A DNA stretch of 64,000 nucleotides, taken from CAZICM01 sp964537685 (GTDB taxonomy: Bacteria; Myxococcota_A; Polyangia; Polyangiales; Polyangiaceae). The stretch's first letter is position 1. Each line of letters begins with the position of its first letter. The position numbers and the translations under genes are program-made. Under the pieces are notes generated by a model. The model was given only the letters and a program-made list of their open reading frames with translations. It made no database searches and was not told the origin of the DNA. The stretch is from assembly GCA_964537685.1 (NCBI GenBank), contig CAZICM010000007.1:124001-188000 (forward strand). Reading direction: 5' to 3'. Positions 17,129 to 25,897 of this stretch are shown here, in pieces.

Positions 17129-18244
17129 ATGGCTGGCAAATTGGAAGAAGTGAGCGTGGGTGCCGTCATGGAAACGACGTTTTGGGCGAATCCCGTCACC
17201 GAATCCGGATTCCGATTCAGGGCGACGCATCTCGATGGAAAAAGGGCGCCCAAAGTCGTTCTTTCCGATGATGCGCGCATCCGCCCCGGCGTGCCTTGCC
17301 TGGTGCGTATCGCGGCCGTAAAAAAACCCGATCGAAATGACCGCGGCTCGATCGAGGTGGAATTTGTCAGGCATCAGGATTTTAAACTGGATGGCGTATA
17401 TATCGATCCAATTGTATCTAAAAAGCTTCAAGTATTGCTTGAAAGCGGGCTTAATATTTTATTGGACGGGCCTCAAGGCTGCGGAAAAACCGTGCTCGCG
17501 CGATCCATTGCCAAATCGCTGGGAATGGAATTTGTTTTTTTTAATTGCGGCGCCGTCGTCGAAGCTACGGATTTTTTCGCGACCATTTGTGTGAGGGCTT
17601 CTGAAACAGGGCATCCTGTCACCGATTTTATTAAAACCGAAGTATTGATTGCCCTCGAAAAAAGCGCGGGAGAACCTCATTTGCGCACGCTTATTTTCTT
17701 GGATGAATTCAATCGCTGCCAGGAATCCGCCCGCAATGCCTTGATGCCCGCGCTGGATGCCACGCGCCGTATTTTTCATCCCATTGAAAACCGTTTCATT
17801 CCCATTCCTGAGAATGTTCAGTTTATTGCCGCTGTCAATCGCGGCCGCGAGTTTTCAGGCACATTTGGCATTGATGCGGCTCAACTCGATCGATTTGCTC
17901 CCCTTCAAATGGATTATCCTCCGCCTGAGGAAGAAGTGAAGCTGCTCTTGGACCGCCATCCAGAACTCAGCCGTTCTATTGTTGAAGAAATTGTTGATAT
18001 TGCCGATCGTATTCGAAGCTCGCCCGAACTTTCGGCCAACCTCTCGGTGCGGGCGACCGAGGAAGTGTGCATTTATTTAAAACATCCCCTGATGGAAAAT
18101 GAGCAGCGCAGGCTCTTGCCCGAAATTTTAAAATCAAGCTTTTGCGGGCGTTTTTCAGGCCGATTTAATGATGTTTCCAGCGATGCGGGCGCGGTGTGGG
18201 CGCTAATTCAAAATGCGCTGCGCGAAGCCAAAAACAATGCTTAG
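17129..18244 (+). CDS. MoxR-type AAA+ ATPase, partner of the vWA protein
   Basis: A 371-residue AAA+ ATPase of the MoxR/dynein-like group. An N-terminal ~85-residue beta-rich region comes first, then Walker A GPQGCGKT at 114-121, Walker B LDEFNR at 191-196, and a sensor region reading FIAAVNRG. It would use ATP hydrolysis to act on a client through the upstream vWA protein, the known mode for MoxR-vWA pairs. It starts 11 bases after that gene and is surely co-transcribed with it. The client is unknown. The next gene begins 73 bases later behind a LexA-like box. Confidence 0.9.
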   Translation: MAGKLEEVSVGAVMETTFWANPVTESGFRFRATHLDGKRAPKVVLSDDARIRPGVPCLVRIAAVKKPDRNDRGSIEVEFVRHQDFKLDGVYIDPIVSKKLQVLLESGLNILLDGPQGCGKTVLARSIAKSLGMEFVFFNCGAVVEATDFFATICVRASETGHPVTDFIKTEVLIALEKSAGEPHLRTLIFLDEFNRCQESARNALMPALDATRRIFHPIENRFIPIPENVQFIAAVNRGREFSGTFGIDAAQLDRFAPLQMDYPPPEEEVKLLLDRHPELSRSIVEEIVDIADRIRSSPELSANLSVRATEEVCIYLKHPLMENEQRRLLPEILKSSFCGRFSGRFNDVSSDAGAVWALIQNALREAKNNA

Positions 18245-18278
18245 CCCCTGGCTGTAATACCAAACAGAATGCGTCTTC

Positions 18279-18295
18279 CTAAACACCCGTTCATG
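18279..18295 (+). promoter_or_regulatory. LexA-like SOS box upstream of the sbcD-like gene
   Basis: The sequence CTAAACACCCGTTCATG matches 16 of 17 positions of CTRHAMRYBYGTTCAGS, the LexA motif I recall for Myxococcus xanthus. It lies 23 bases before the start of a nuclease-ATPase pair, a position suited to repression. The assignment rests on motif similarity only. Confidence 0.5.
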
Positions 18296-18317
18296 TGTTA
18301 TTGGGCTCAGCACGCCC

Positions 18318-19622
18318 GTGAAGATTGTCCACGCCGCCGATATTCATCTCGATAGCCCGCTCCGGGGTTTGAAGCGCCACGATGACAGCGGAATGCGCGA
18401 TCAGATTCGCAATGCAACGCGAAACGCATTCGAAAATCTGGTCGATCTCTGCATCAAGGAAAATGCCCGGCTTCTGCTTATCGCGGGCGATTTGTATGAT
18501 GGTGACTGGCGCGATTACAACACCGCGCTTTTCTTTGCCAAGCAGATCGGCAAGCTCTGCAATGAAGCAGGCATTGTTACGATTTTGGTGCGAGGCAATC
18601 ACGACGCCGAAAATCCTTTGGCGACCAAATCAAAATTGTCAGGAACAGGCATTGGGGCAAACCATTCTTTCCGATTGAATGATAAATTTATCGAGCTTCG
18701 CACGGATCAGCCGGAAACGCGGATCATCGAGCATTTGGGCGTGGCTGTGCACGGCCAGAGTTTTGGAACCAAGGCCGTCACCCAAGATCTCGCGTCGAAA
18801 TATCCCAATGCGATCGGCGATTTATTCAATATTGGTTTATTGCATACGAGTGTGTCGGGCCATGAGGGGCACGAAAATTACGCGCCCTGCAAACTTCAAA
18901 CGTTAATCGACAAAGGCTACGATTATTGGGCGCTCGGCCATGTGCATAAACGCATGGAATTAAATAAAGACCCTTGGATCGTATTCCCCGGCAATCTGCA
19001 AGGAAGGCATGTGCGCGAGACCGGTGAAAAGGGCGCGACGGTGATTACGGTTGAAGACGGGCGCGTGAAGGATGTGGCTCACCGGACGCTGGATGCCGTG
19101 CGCTGGGCGCAGTGTTCGATGGATATTGGGCAAGCGGGCAATGCCGATGATGTCGTCGAAAGAACCCGCGATATGCTCGCCGCGGAGCTAAAAAAAGCGG
19201 GCGATCGGCCGCTTGCCGCGCGTGTGATTCTATCGGGCAGCGGAAAGGCTCACGCGCAGCTTGCGGCCGATCCCGAGGTGTGGGGACAGCGCATTTGGGA
19301 GAACGCTCTTACGCTGCCGGGCGAAGGCGTGTGGATTGAAAAAATAAAAGTCAAGACCCGCGCGGCGGTGGATGTGCATGCGCTGATGCAGCAGCAAAGC
19401 GCTATCGGGCAGCTTCTGCAGGGGCTCCACGAATTGAGAAATGACGAGGCCGCGCTCACCGAATTTGTGCGGCCGCTCTTGCATGAATTGCGCCTGCCCA
19501 TCGAATTGAAATCGGGCGATGAGGCGCTTCGCTTGGATCAGCCTGCGCTTCTTCGCTCGCTGCTCGAGGATGTGGAGCAATTGCTGATTCCGCTGCTGAT
19601 TGAGGGAGGCGCGCCCCGGTGA
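18318..19622 (+). CDS. SbcD/YhaO-like metallophosphoesterase (DNA repair exonuclease subunit)
   Basis: A 434-residue calcineurin-like phosphoesterase, nuclease subunit of an Mre11-Rad50/SbcDC-type pair. Metal-ligand motifs are all present in order: ADIHLDSP (Asp8, His10), GDLYDG near 56, GNHD near 93, a GHE segment and GHVHKR. The start is GTG at 18318; no strong ribosome site is visible. The stop overlaps the next gene's GTG by four bases, showing translational coupling to the ATPase. Similarity of the N-terminus (HAADIHLDSP) favours the YhaO branch over classical SbcD. A LexA-like box precedes it. Confidence 0.9.
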   Translation: MKIVHAADIHLDSPLRGLKRHDDSGMRDQIRNATRNAFENLVDLCIKENARLLLIAGDLYDGDWRDYNTALFFAKQIGKLCNEAGIVTILVRGNHDAENPLATKSKLSGTGIGANHSFRLNDKFIELRTDQPETRIIEHLGVAVHGQSFGTKAVTQDLASKYPNAIGDLFNIGLLHTSVSGHEGHENYAPCKLQTLIDKGYDYWALGHVHKRMELNKDPWIVFPGNLQGRHVRETGEKGATVITVEDGRVKDVAHRTLDAVRWAQCSMDIGQAGNADDVVERTRDMLAAELKKAGDRPLAARVILSGSGKAHAQLAADPEVWGQRIWENALTLPGEGVWIEKIKVKTRAAVDVHALMQQQSAIGQLLQGLHELRNDEAALTEFVRPLLHELRLPIELKSGDEALRLDQPALLRSLLEDVEQLLIPLLIEGGAPR

Positions 19623-22600
19623 AGCTGTTGACGCTGGAGCTGTTGAAGTTCGGCCCTTTCACGCAATGTGTTCTCGATTTTTCTGCGCCTAAAGACGCTG
19701 TTCATCTGGTGTATGGCGCGAATGAAGCGGGCAAGAGCACGACACTGCGGGCTGTTACAGGGCTTTTTTATGGGATTGATGTGCAGACCAGGGACGCTCA
19801 TCTGCACGATATGAAAAACCTTCGCCTGGCGGCGCGCATTGAAGACGCGCGGGGCGCTCTGCTTTCGTTTGAGCGGCGAAAGGGCTCGAAGGACACGCTG
19901 CGCGATCGCGCCGATCATCCGGTGCGCGAGGATGTGCTTCAGGCGATGCTGGGCGGCGCGAGCAAAGAAGCCTTTTGCCGGATGTTCGCGCTGGACGATA
20001 AAACGCTCGGCGAGGGCGCCAAAGACTTGCTTTCGGGCAAGGGGCACTTGGGCGAAAGCCTGTTTGGCGCGGGGCTGGGCGGCGGGATTCACAAGGTGCT
20101 CGATCGCTTGAGAAAAGAGGCAGAAGCGCTCTATTCGCCGGCCGCGCAGACCAAAAACAAAGCCCTCAACAAAGAAATCATCGCGTTTCAGGAAGCTCAA
20201 AAACAGGCTCAGCAATTCGCTCACGCATCCGAGGATTGGCTGAAGCAGCGCAGAGACTGGGATGAAGTCATGGCCGAGCAGAAGCGCAATGAAGAGGAAT
20301 TGCGCACAGAGCAGGCGCGGCTGAATAAGCTGAGCCGGGCCAAGAGGATGCTGCCCATGTTTGCGGCGCGCCGGCATCTGCTTGAAATGCAGGCAAAACT
20401 TCGCGATGCGCCGCATATCGGCGAGCAGGCGGTGCGGGAGCGCGAGAGCCTGTCGGCCGCCGGGCGCGATGCTTTGGATCGAATTGATGAAATATCCGTT
20501 AAAATAAATTCGATTCAGGTGGAGCTGGGTGGGCTTGTCATTTCAACCGAATTGCTCGGTGAGTGCGAAGCCCTTGAACGGATTCGCCCCTACTTGCCGA
20601 TGTATTCGAAAAATAAAGACGCGCTTTCCGAGCTTCAGCGCGAAACCGATGCGCTGCACAGAAAGGTACTGGATGCGCTGGGAAGGCTTGCTCCTGGCAT
20701 TTCCATCGGGGAAATCGATACATCGCTGCCTGAACCGGCCGCTATTTCCCGGATGAAGAAAGCGGCTCAGCAGCAAGCCACATCGGAAGCGGCGCTCGAG
20801 GCCACGGCGAGAACCATTGCGGAGCGGGAAATCGAGCTCGAGCAGGCAGAGGAGCAGCTTTCGGCGCTGCCGCCGGAGCGCGATACGGTTTCATTGCATG
20901 CCATTGTAAAGCAAATTCAACGTAGTGGAGATCTCGATCGCCAGCGCAAAGGATTGGGCACCGAGCTGGAGAAATTGGGAGCGGAGGCGCGCGTGCAGCT
21001 TTCGGCGCTGCCCTTGTGGCGCGGGTCGCTCGAGGCGCTGGCTCAATTGCCGGTTCCCTCGCCGGATAGCCTCGATCGGGCCTCGGCCGAGTTTTTGGAA
21101 CTCGAGCATCAGGACAAACAAGCGCGGGCAACTCTCGAGGAAAAACGGCTTCAGCTTCTGAGTTTGCAGCGCGATTTGGAAGAGTTATTGAGGGCGGGCG
21201 ATGTGCCCAGCGAAGAGGAGCTGGCCGCGGCGAGGAAGAAACGCGATGGGGTGTGGGACGAGCTGAAGCTGCGGGGTATCGGTAAATCAAAATCCAAAGA
21301 TGGTTCTGATCATTTGATTGGATTGACGAATGAATTTGAACACCAGATGCGGTGGGCGGACGTCCTATCCGATCGTTTAAGGCGTGAAGCCGAACGGGTG
21401 GGCCGGCGGGCGAGCATGCTGGCGACCCAGCACGCGCTGGAGCTTGAAATCAATAAATTTGAAAAGGAATACGATGAAATTAAACAGCGGACATTGAGGC
21501 AGCGGGAAGCGTGGACGCGCCTGTGGAGCCCATGTGGAATCGAACCGCTGTCACCCAGTGAAATGAAGGATTTTCTTCACCGGCACGCGGAGCTTTGCCG
21601 GAAGGCGGAACGGCTGCGCCAGCTTGAGCAGGATCGCGGGGCGCTGGAGCGGGATATCGATTCGTTTTGCGAGGATATTCGGCGAGCGCTATCGGAGCTG
21701 GGGGAAGGTTCGCTTCCGGCGAGCCTGCGAAAGGGCGAATTGGCTCCCTGGCTGACCCATGCCGGTCGTATTGCAGAAAAAATCGGTCAAATTGAGACAA
21801 AGCGTGTTCAGCTTCAGCAAAAGGTATCGGAACTTTCCCAGCAAAAACGCAAGCTTTTGGCGCAGGAAGCGGCGCAGCGGGAGAAGCGCGCGGCGAGTGT
21901 GGCTGGTTTTATCGGCGGTCTTGGGGCGTTTGGGCTGGATGAGCGGGCGAACGCGGTGGATGTGATGGATAGGCTCGAGGCGCTGGATATGCTGCACCGG
22001 GATCGCACGGCATTTCGGGCGCGGAAGACATTGGCGGAAGAAAAAGGGCGTGAAATCCAGGCATTTGAGGACGAGGCGCGGAGGCTGTGTGCGGCGCTTG
22101 CCCGGGAGCTGCTTTCGATGCCTGCGGACAAGGCGGTGGCGGAGCTGCTTTTGCGCTTAAAGCAGACGCTTGAGAACGCGGCTCAGCAAAAAGTGCTGAA
22201 GAAAAACCTGGTGGAGCTCGGGCTGGAGCTGGAGCAACAGCGGCACCGCGGGGAGAGGGCGCGATTGCGGCTTTTGGAGCTGATTCAGGCGGCGGGCGCG
22301 CGGGATCTCGATGAACTTGCGGCGATGGAGCAGCGGGCGCGGGAGGCGGCGGAGACGGAGCGAAAGCTCGAGGAGAATACGCAGAAGCTATGCGATGAGG
22401 GAGAAGGCGCGGATTTGGTCACCTTGGAGCAGGAATTAAAAGGTTTAGATCCGGATCGGGCCGAGGCCGATATCAACGTATGCAGGGCCAAATTGAGTGA
22501 ATTGGAGCAGAGGCGCAAAGAGCTCGACACGCGCATAGGCGGCATTGAAAACGAAATGAAGCGGCTGGGTGGGGAATCGAAGGCAGCGGCGGCGGCGGCG

Positions 22601-23137
22601 GAGGCTCAGGAGCATTTGGCGCTGGCGCGGGCGCATTTGGACAGCTTTGTGCGGGCGAAGCTTTCGGTGATGGTATTGGAGCGGGAGATGAAGCGATTTC
22701 GCGAAGCGCAGCAGGGGCCGGTGTTGCAATGCGCGGGCGAATATTTTTCGAGGATGACGCTGGGCCGTTTTTCCAAATTGAGGGCGGCGTATGCGGATGA
22801 CGATCCTGATCGGGCTATTTTGCAATGCGTTCGAAAAGACGGGCGGGAAGTGTTGATTGATGAATTGAGTGCGGGGACGAGGGATCAATTATTTTTATCG
22901 CTGAGGCTCGCGAGTTTATTGCAATATTCGAAGGCGAACGAGCCCATGCCGCTGATTGTCGATGATATTCTAGTACAATTCGATGATGAGAGGGCTGGGG
23001 CAGCGCTTTCGGTGCTGGGCGAGGTGTGTCAGTACACGCAGGTGTTGTTTTTTACGCATCATGCGAGGCTGTTGGAGATTGCAAAAGCGGCGATTCCGGC
23101 GGAGAGGCTGAGGGAGCATAGGCTGACCTATGGCTGA
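19619..23137 (+). CDS. SbcC/YhaN-like SMC-type ATPase
   Basis: A 1172-residue Rad50-like ATPase that would drive the upstream nuclease. Walker A GANEAGKS at 33-40 begins the N-terminal half-head. A long Glu/Lys/Arg/Leu-rich coiled coil follows. The C-terminal half-head has the signature LSAGTRDQ and Walker B PLIVDDILVQFDD. I see no CxxC zinc hook in the middle, which fits the YhaN branch, not classical SbcC or Rad50. GTG start overlaps the preceding stop as GTGA, with GAGGGAGG upstream. It is the last gene of the plus-strand cluster and abuts the Septu-like insert. Confidence 0.9.
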   Translation: MKLLTLELLKFGPFTQCVLDFSAPKDAVHLVYGANEAGKSTTLRAVTGLFYGIDVQTRDAHLHDMKNLRLAARIEDARGALLSFERRKGSKDTLRDRADHPVREDVLQAMLGGASKEAFCRMFALDDKTLGEGAKDLLSGKGHLGESLFGAGLGGGIHKVLDRLRKEAEALYSPAAQTKNKALNKEIIAFQEAQKQAQQFAHASEDWLKQRRDWDEVMAEQKRNEEELRTEQARLNKLSRAKRMLPMFAARRHLLEMQAKLRDAPHIGEQAVRERESLSAAGRDALDRIDEISVKINSIQVELGGLVISTELLGECEALERIRPYLPMYSKNKDALSELQRETDALHRKVLDALGRLAPGISIGEIDTSLPEPAAISRMKKAAQQQATSEAALEATARTIAEREIELEQAEEQLSALPPERDTVSLHAIVKQIQRSGDLDRQRKGLGTELEKLGAEARVQLSALPLWRGSLEALAQLPVPSPDSLDRASAEFLELEHQDKQARATLEEKRLQLLSLQRDLEELLRAGDVPSEEELAAARKKRDGVWDELKLRGIGKSKSKDGSDHLIGLTNEFEHQMRWADVLSDRLRREAERVGRRASMLATQHALELEINKFEKEYDEIKQRTLRQREAWTRLWSPCGIEPLSPSEMKDFLHRHAELCRKAERLRQLEQDRGALERDIDSFCEDIRRALSELGEGSLPASLRKGELAPWLTHAGRIAEKIGQIETKRVQLQQKVSELSQQKRKLLAQEAAQREKRAASVAGFIGGLGAFGLDERANAVDVMDRLEALDMLHRDRTAFRARKTLAEEKGREIQAFEDEARRLCAALARELLSMPADKAVAELLLRLKQTLENAAQQKVLKKNLVELGLELEQQRHRGERARLRLLELIQAAGARDLDELAAMEQRAREAAETERKLEENTQKLCDEGEGADLVTLEQELKGLDPDRAEADINVCRAKLSELEQRRKELDTRIGGIENEMKRLGGESKAAAAAAEAQEHLALARAHLDSFVRAKLSVMVLEREMKRFREAQQGPVLQCAGEYFSRMTLGRFSKLRAAYADDDPDRAILQCVRKDGREVLIDELSAGTRDQLFLSLRLASLLQYSKANEPMPLIVDDILVQFDDERAGAALSVLGEVCQYTQVLFFTHHARLLEIAKAAIPAERLREHRLTYG

Positions 23138-23384
23138 CATGTGGGGGATAGGCGAGTCTATATTTTACTCTACGGGTTCGCCTGGCTTTGCTGCGTACCA
23201 TTGAGTCGATTCGAAAATGTGGCCTATCCTTTGGGGAAAAGGTCGGCAGCCCTTTCGGCTGGTCAGACTGAAAATGGGACCCGTTTAATTCTCTACACAG
23301 CGTGTAGAGTAAGTCGTCGTCTGATGGGCTCCGGAAAAGGCTGGCACCTGGGTTGGCACCTGGTTTAGCGAGACGGCATTTGTT
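23138..23384. other. Convergent intergenic region with inverted repeats
   Basis: Lies between the SbcC-like gene and the oppositely oriented HNH gene. It holds a perfect inverted repeat at 23291-23309. It also holds a longer-range complement between GGATAGGC near 23146 and GCCTATCC near 23220. It may contain terminators for both converging transcripts or be a junction of the inserted defence pair. Confidence 0.5.
23291..23309. repeat. Perfect 8-bp inverted repeat with 3-base centre
   Basis: CTCTACAC-AGC-GTGTAGAG. It could be a hairpin at the end of converging transcripts or a regulatory or recombination site at the edge of the defence pair. Confidence 0.7.
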
Positions 23385-24323
23385 TCATCCGACGTCTCCT
23401 GCATATGTATCCTTGAGGGCGGCGCGGCAGGCATGCAGAAGGGGTTCTTCCGCATATTCGTTGAAATGGTAGTCAAGCAGGTCTGCAAGACTGAATTCGC
23501 ATTGGGAACGGAGCAAAGTCTCGTACACACGAGATGAGCGCTTCACAACATCAGCGAAGACCACCGGGCGCGCGTAGCGGGTCTTGAGCTTCAGCAGCTC
23601 GATGTGGTTGTCGGCTGGGGAATTGGCGTCAGCTGAGACTTCAATACATTGTCTGGTTAGTGAAAACTGCACATATTCCCCGATGCTCTTCTGTGCCGGG
23701 ACGTGAATTGGGAGGCGAATGGTCGCGCCTTTTCCAACCTGAGGACTATTACATGCCCCACAGCTTACATATAAATTAAAAGGGTCCACGCACAGATATG
23801 GGGCTTGCACCTGAGGGACAAAGTGTTCGAAGTAATATGCATCGCGAACAGTGTCAATATCGCAATAGCAACATGCAGAGTGACCAATTTCGGTGGTGAA
23901 CCGTTCGCATAGATCGCGGCGAGTCAACAACTCGCCATAAATGATGCACCAGATGTCCGGGGAGTTGAGTCCGATACCATAAAAGATATCGCCAAACAAA
24001 AACCTTACCTGGGCGGAGCGGGCATACGAGGAGGCTGGTAACGGTGCGTTTAGCGGAGTCGTCCTTATCCAAGACCGCCAAGCCCAGTATTCGTCCAGTA
24101 TCTGCATGCCATTCTCTCCCCAGAAGGGAAGATCAAGCTTTGAACGCACAGTGCCCCCCTTAACCTTGGAGTCAAGGAGGAGCGCGGTCGCTGCCAAAAC
24201 TTCTGGATACGCCGAAGCCACTGAGACAGTACCGTTCGCTATTGTGGTCAGGATAGGCTCCACTACCTTATCAGAGAAGCAGCGAAGCAGGCTGCGGAAG
24301 GTTGTCGCGCGAGCGGGTCTCAT
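23385..24323 (-). CDS. ptuB: HNH endonuclease, Septu PtuB-like
   Basis: A 312-residue predicted DNA or RNA nuclease. The HNH core shows CCYCD near 150-154, EHFVPQ near 165-170, and NLYVSCGACNSPQVGKG near 182-198, giving paired CxxC zinc ligands, the His and the Asn of the fold. Its ATG overlaps the stop of the upstream ATPase by four bases, so the two are made together. An AAA ATPase followed by an HNH protein is the Septu anti-phage arrangement (PtuA-PtuB). The protein is longer than I expect for PtuB, with a helical N-terminal half of unknown role. Codon choice differs from both neighbours, consistent with transfer. Confidence 0.75.
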   Translation of the reverse strand: MRPARATTFRSLLRCFSDKVVEPILTTIANGTVSVASAYPEVLAATALLLDSKVKGGTVRSKLDLPFWGENGMQILDEYWAWRSWIRTTPLNAPLPASSYARSAQVRFLFGDIFYGIGLNSPDIWCIIYGELLTRRDLCERFTTEIGHSACCYCDIDTVRDAYYFEHFVPQVQAPYLCVDPFNLYVSCGACNSPQVGKGATIRLPIHVPAQKSIGEYVQFSLTRQCIEVSADANSPADNHIELLKLKTRYARPVVFADVVKRSSRVYETLLRSQCEFSLADLLDYHFNEYAEEPLLHACRAALKDTYAGDVG

Positions 24324-25648
24324 GACTCTCCTGGGTCTTGAGGAAAGATTCGGTGTCGTGCCAAAAACCGGAGGGGGCCTTCGCCCAGAGTTCGCAGTGC
24401 TGCTTGCCGATTGGCTCCGTCGAATGAATGCAGACGGTCCAAAACAAGATCTTCCAAGCTCCCGAGGGGTGAGCCGCCGCGATAGAGTACGTCCGCCACA
24501 ACCGCCTCGCTGGCAAGGAAGATCTTGTCACGAACTTCAAGCGGTTGCCCATTACTCATCAGTATCAGCGCTTGGGAGGGAAAGCAGCGAACCACAGAGA
24601 GGTTTTGCGTGGTGATTATGAAGTGGGCATCGTAGCGACCAAAGAAGCGTCCCAAGAGTTGCACAAGCCCAGCGCACCATAGTGGGTCCAGATGCAGCTC
24701 AGGCTCTTCGAAGATAACGAGCGTGCCGTCGTTGATGCTGGAAAGTATTGAGAGGAGCCGCACAAGCAGCATTTTCTGTCCGGCGGAGAGCGTCATAAGC
24801 GAGCGCTCCTGTTGCAACGGATCTAGAATCAAGACATCGTTGATATAGATATCACCGCGCTTCTCCGCGGCCAGCACCTCTTCGGTGACAGGTATCCATC
24901 CCGGCTGGAGCCATGGCACAATGCGCTGAAGCCGCTTCCATTGACGAGGAGTCAGTCTCCAGTCAGCATCCATGAAGAAAGCATCTTCCGCACCACGCCT
25001 AAAGTTCGCCGCATCTCGAAGCTGCCGGCTCGGGAATACGCTAACATGGCCAGTGGCTGTGAGACCAGTAATATCGCGAAGGCCATCCCTTGCTGAGGCA
25101 AACTCCTCGGACACAAACTTGCGGAGGCCGGCGGAGAACGAGCCGAGTTCGTAATGGTGCTTACCGTAGAGCTTTGAGATGTCGTAGATCGCAGTATGAC
25201 GCAATCCACGAGCATTTCCGACCTTTCGACTCGGGTACTCCCCTCGGGTGGAGAACACCGAAGCAACAACCGTCGGAAGCAGTGGGAGGAGGCCAGGGTC
25301 TTCTCGCGGATTGCGCGGACGTCCCGTATCCGCGATTGTTGTCGATGCAGCGTCATGTTCAAGTAGAACTGAGCGACCATCAAAGTTGAGGGAGAAAGCA
25401 CGCGAGTGCCCTGGCAACCGGTATTGCGCGCGGGCGGGCGAGAGGATTCGCTCCTGCCGCCAGTCAGCGTGATGGAAAAGCCTGACCAAGGAGCTCAGCA
25501 CACTGGTCTTTCCAGAACCATTTGCACCCACCAGGAGTGTGAGGCAGAGTCGTCCGGTTATGTCAACAAGCATCGGGTAAGGCTCGACATTGAACCGCAA
25601 GCGCACACGACGCCCCAAGTGCTCGTACTCGAATTCCGTCAATCGCAC
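24320..25648 (-). CDS. ptuA: AAA/ABC-type ATPase, Septu PtuA-like
   Basis: A 442-residue ATPase of the AAA_15/OLD-like ABC group. Walker A GANGSGKTS at 41-49, signature LSAGQK at 287-292, Walker B LVIFEEPELHLDP near 308-320. The switch histidine usually found in THS/THN is Gln here (TTQN). I chose the GTG at 25648 because it gives the typical family start (MRLTEFEYEHL). AGGAG lies about 12 bases upstream, which is long. A TTG at 25693 would add 15 unlikely residues. In Septu systems this protein senses infection and controls the HNH partner, which is encoded next with a four-base overlap. Confidence 0.78.
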   Translation of the reverse strand: MRLTEFEYEHLGRRVRLRFNVEPYPMLVDITGRLCLTLLVGANGSGKTSVLSSLVRLFHHADWRQERILSPARAQYRLPGHSRAFSLNFDGRSVLLEHDAASTTIADTGRPRNPREDPGLLPLLPTVVASVFSTRGEYPSRKVGNARGLRHTAIYDISKLYGKHHYELGSFSAGLRKFVSEEFASARDGLRDITGLTATGHVSVFPSRQLRDAANFRRGAEDAFFMDADWRLTPRQWKRLQRIVPWLQPGWIPVTEEVLAAEKRGDIYINDVLILDPLQQERSLMTLSAGQKMLLVRLLSILSSINDGTLVIFEEPELHLDPLWCAGLVQLLGRFFGRYDAHFIITTQNLSVVRCFPSQALILMSNGQPLEVRDKIFLASEAVVADVLYRGGSPLGSLEDLVLDRLHSFDGANRQAALRTLGEGPLRFLARHRIFPQDPGES

Positions 25649-25897
25649 GAGTAAAGGTTCTCTCCTGTCAGGTGGACTCTGCCTCGCCAACAACCATTCA
25701 ACCCCCGCCCAAACCGCCCCAACTCATTTCAACAGCCGCTCACGCTAACCTGCCTAATCCCTCCTGTTATTACATCTCCGTTCCTGATTCAACACAAAAC
25801 ATAAAATGAACCCAGCCCCACACCACCTCCCTCGCCGCCTCATCCGCTGCCAAAATCCATCTTGCCCTGCCGCCTAAAACCATTTGAAATACACCCC
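25649..25897. other. Divergent intergenic region
   Basis: It separates the minus-strand Septu-like operon from a plus-strand TPR gene and must contain both promoters. No distinct -35/-10 pair stands out. Confidence 0.4.

Noticed and set aside
23342..23362. Sigma-54 promoter (TGGCAC...TTGG)
   Set aside because: The -12 element has its GC one base out of place and faces a gene on the other strand.
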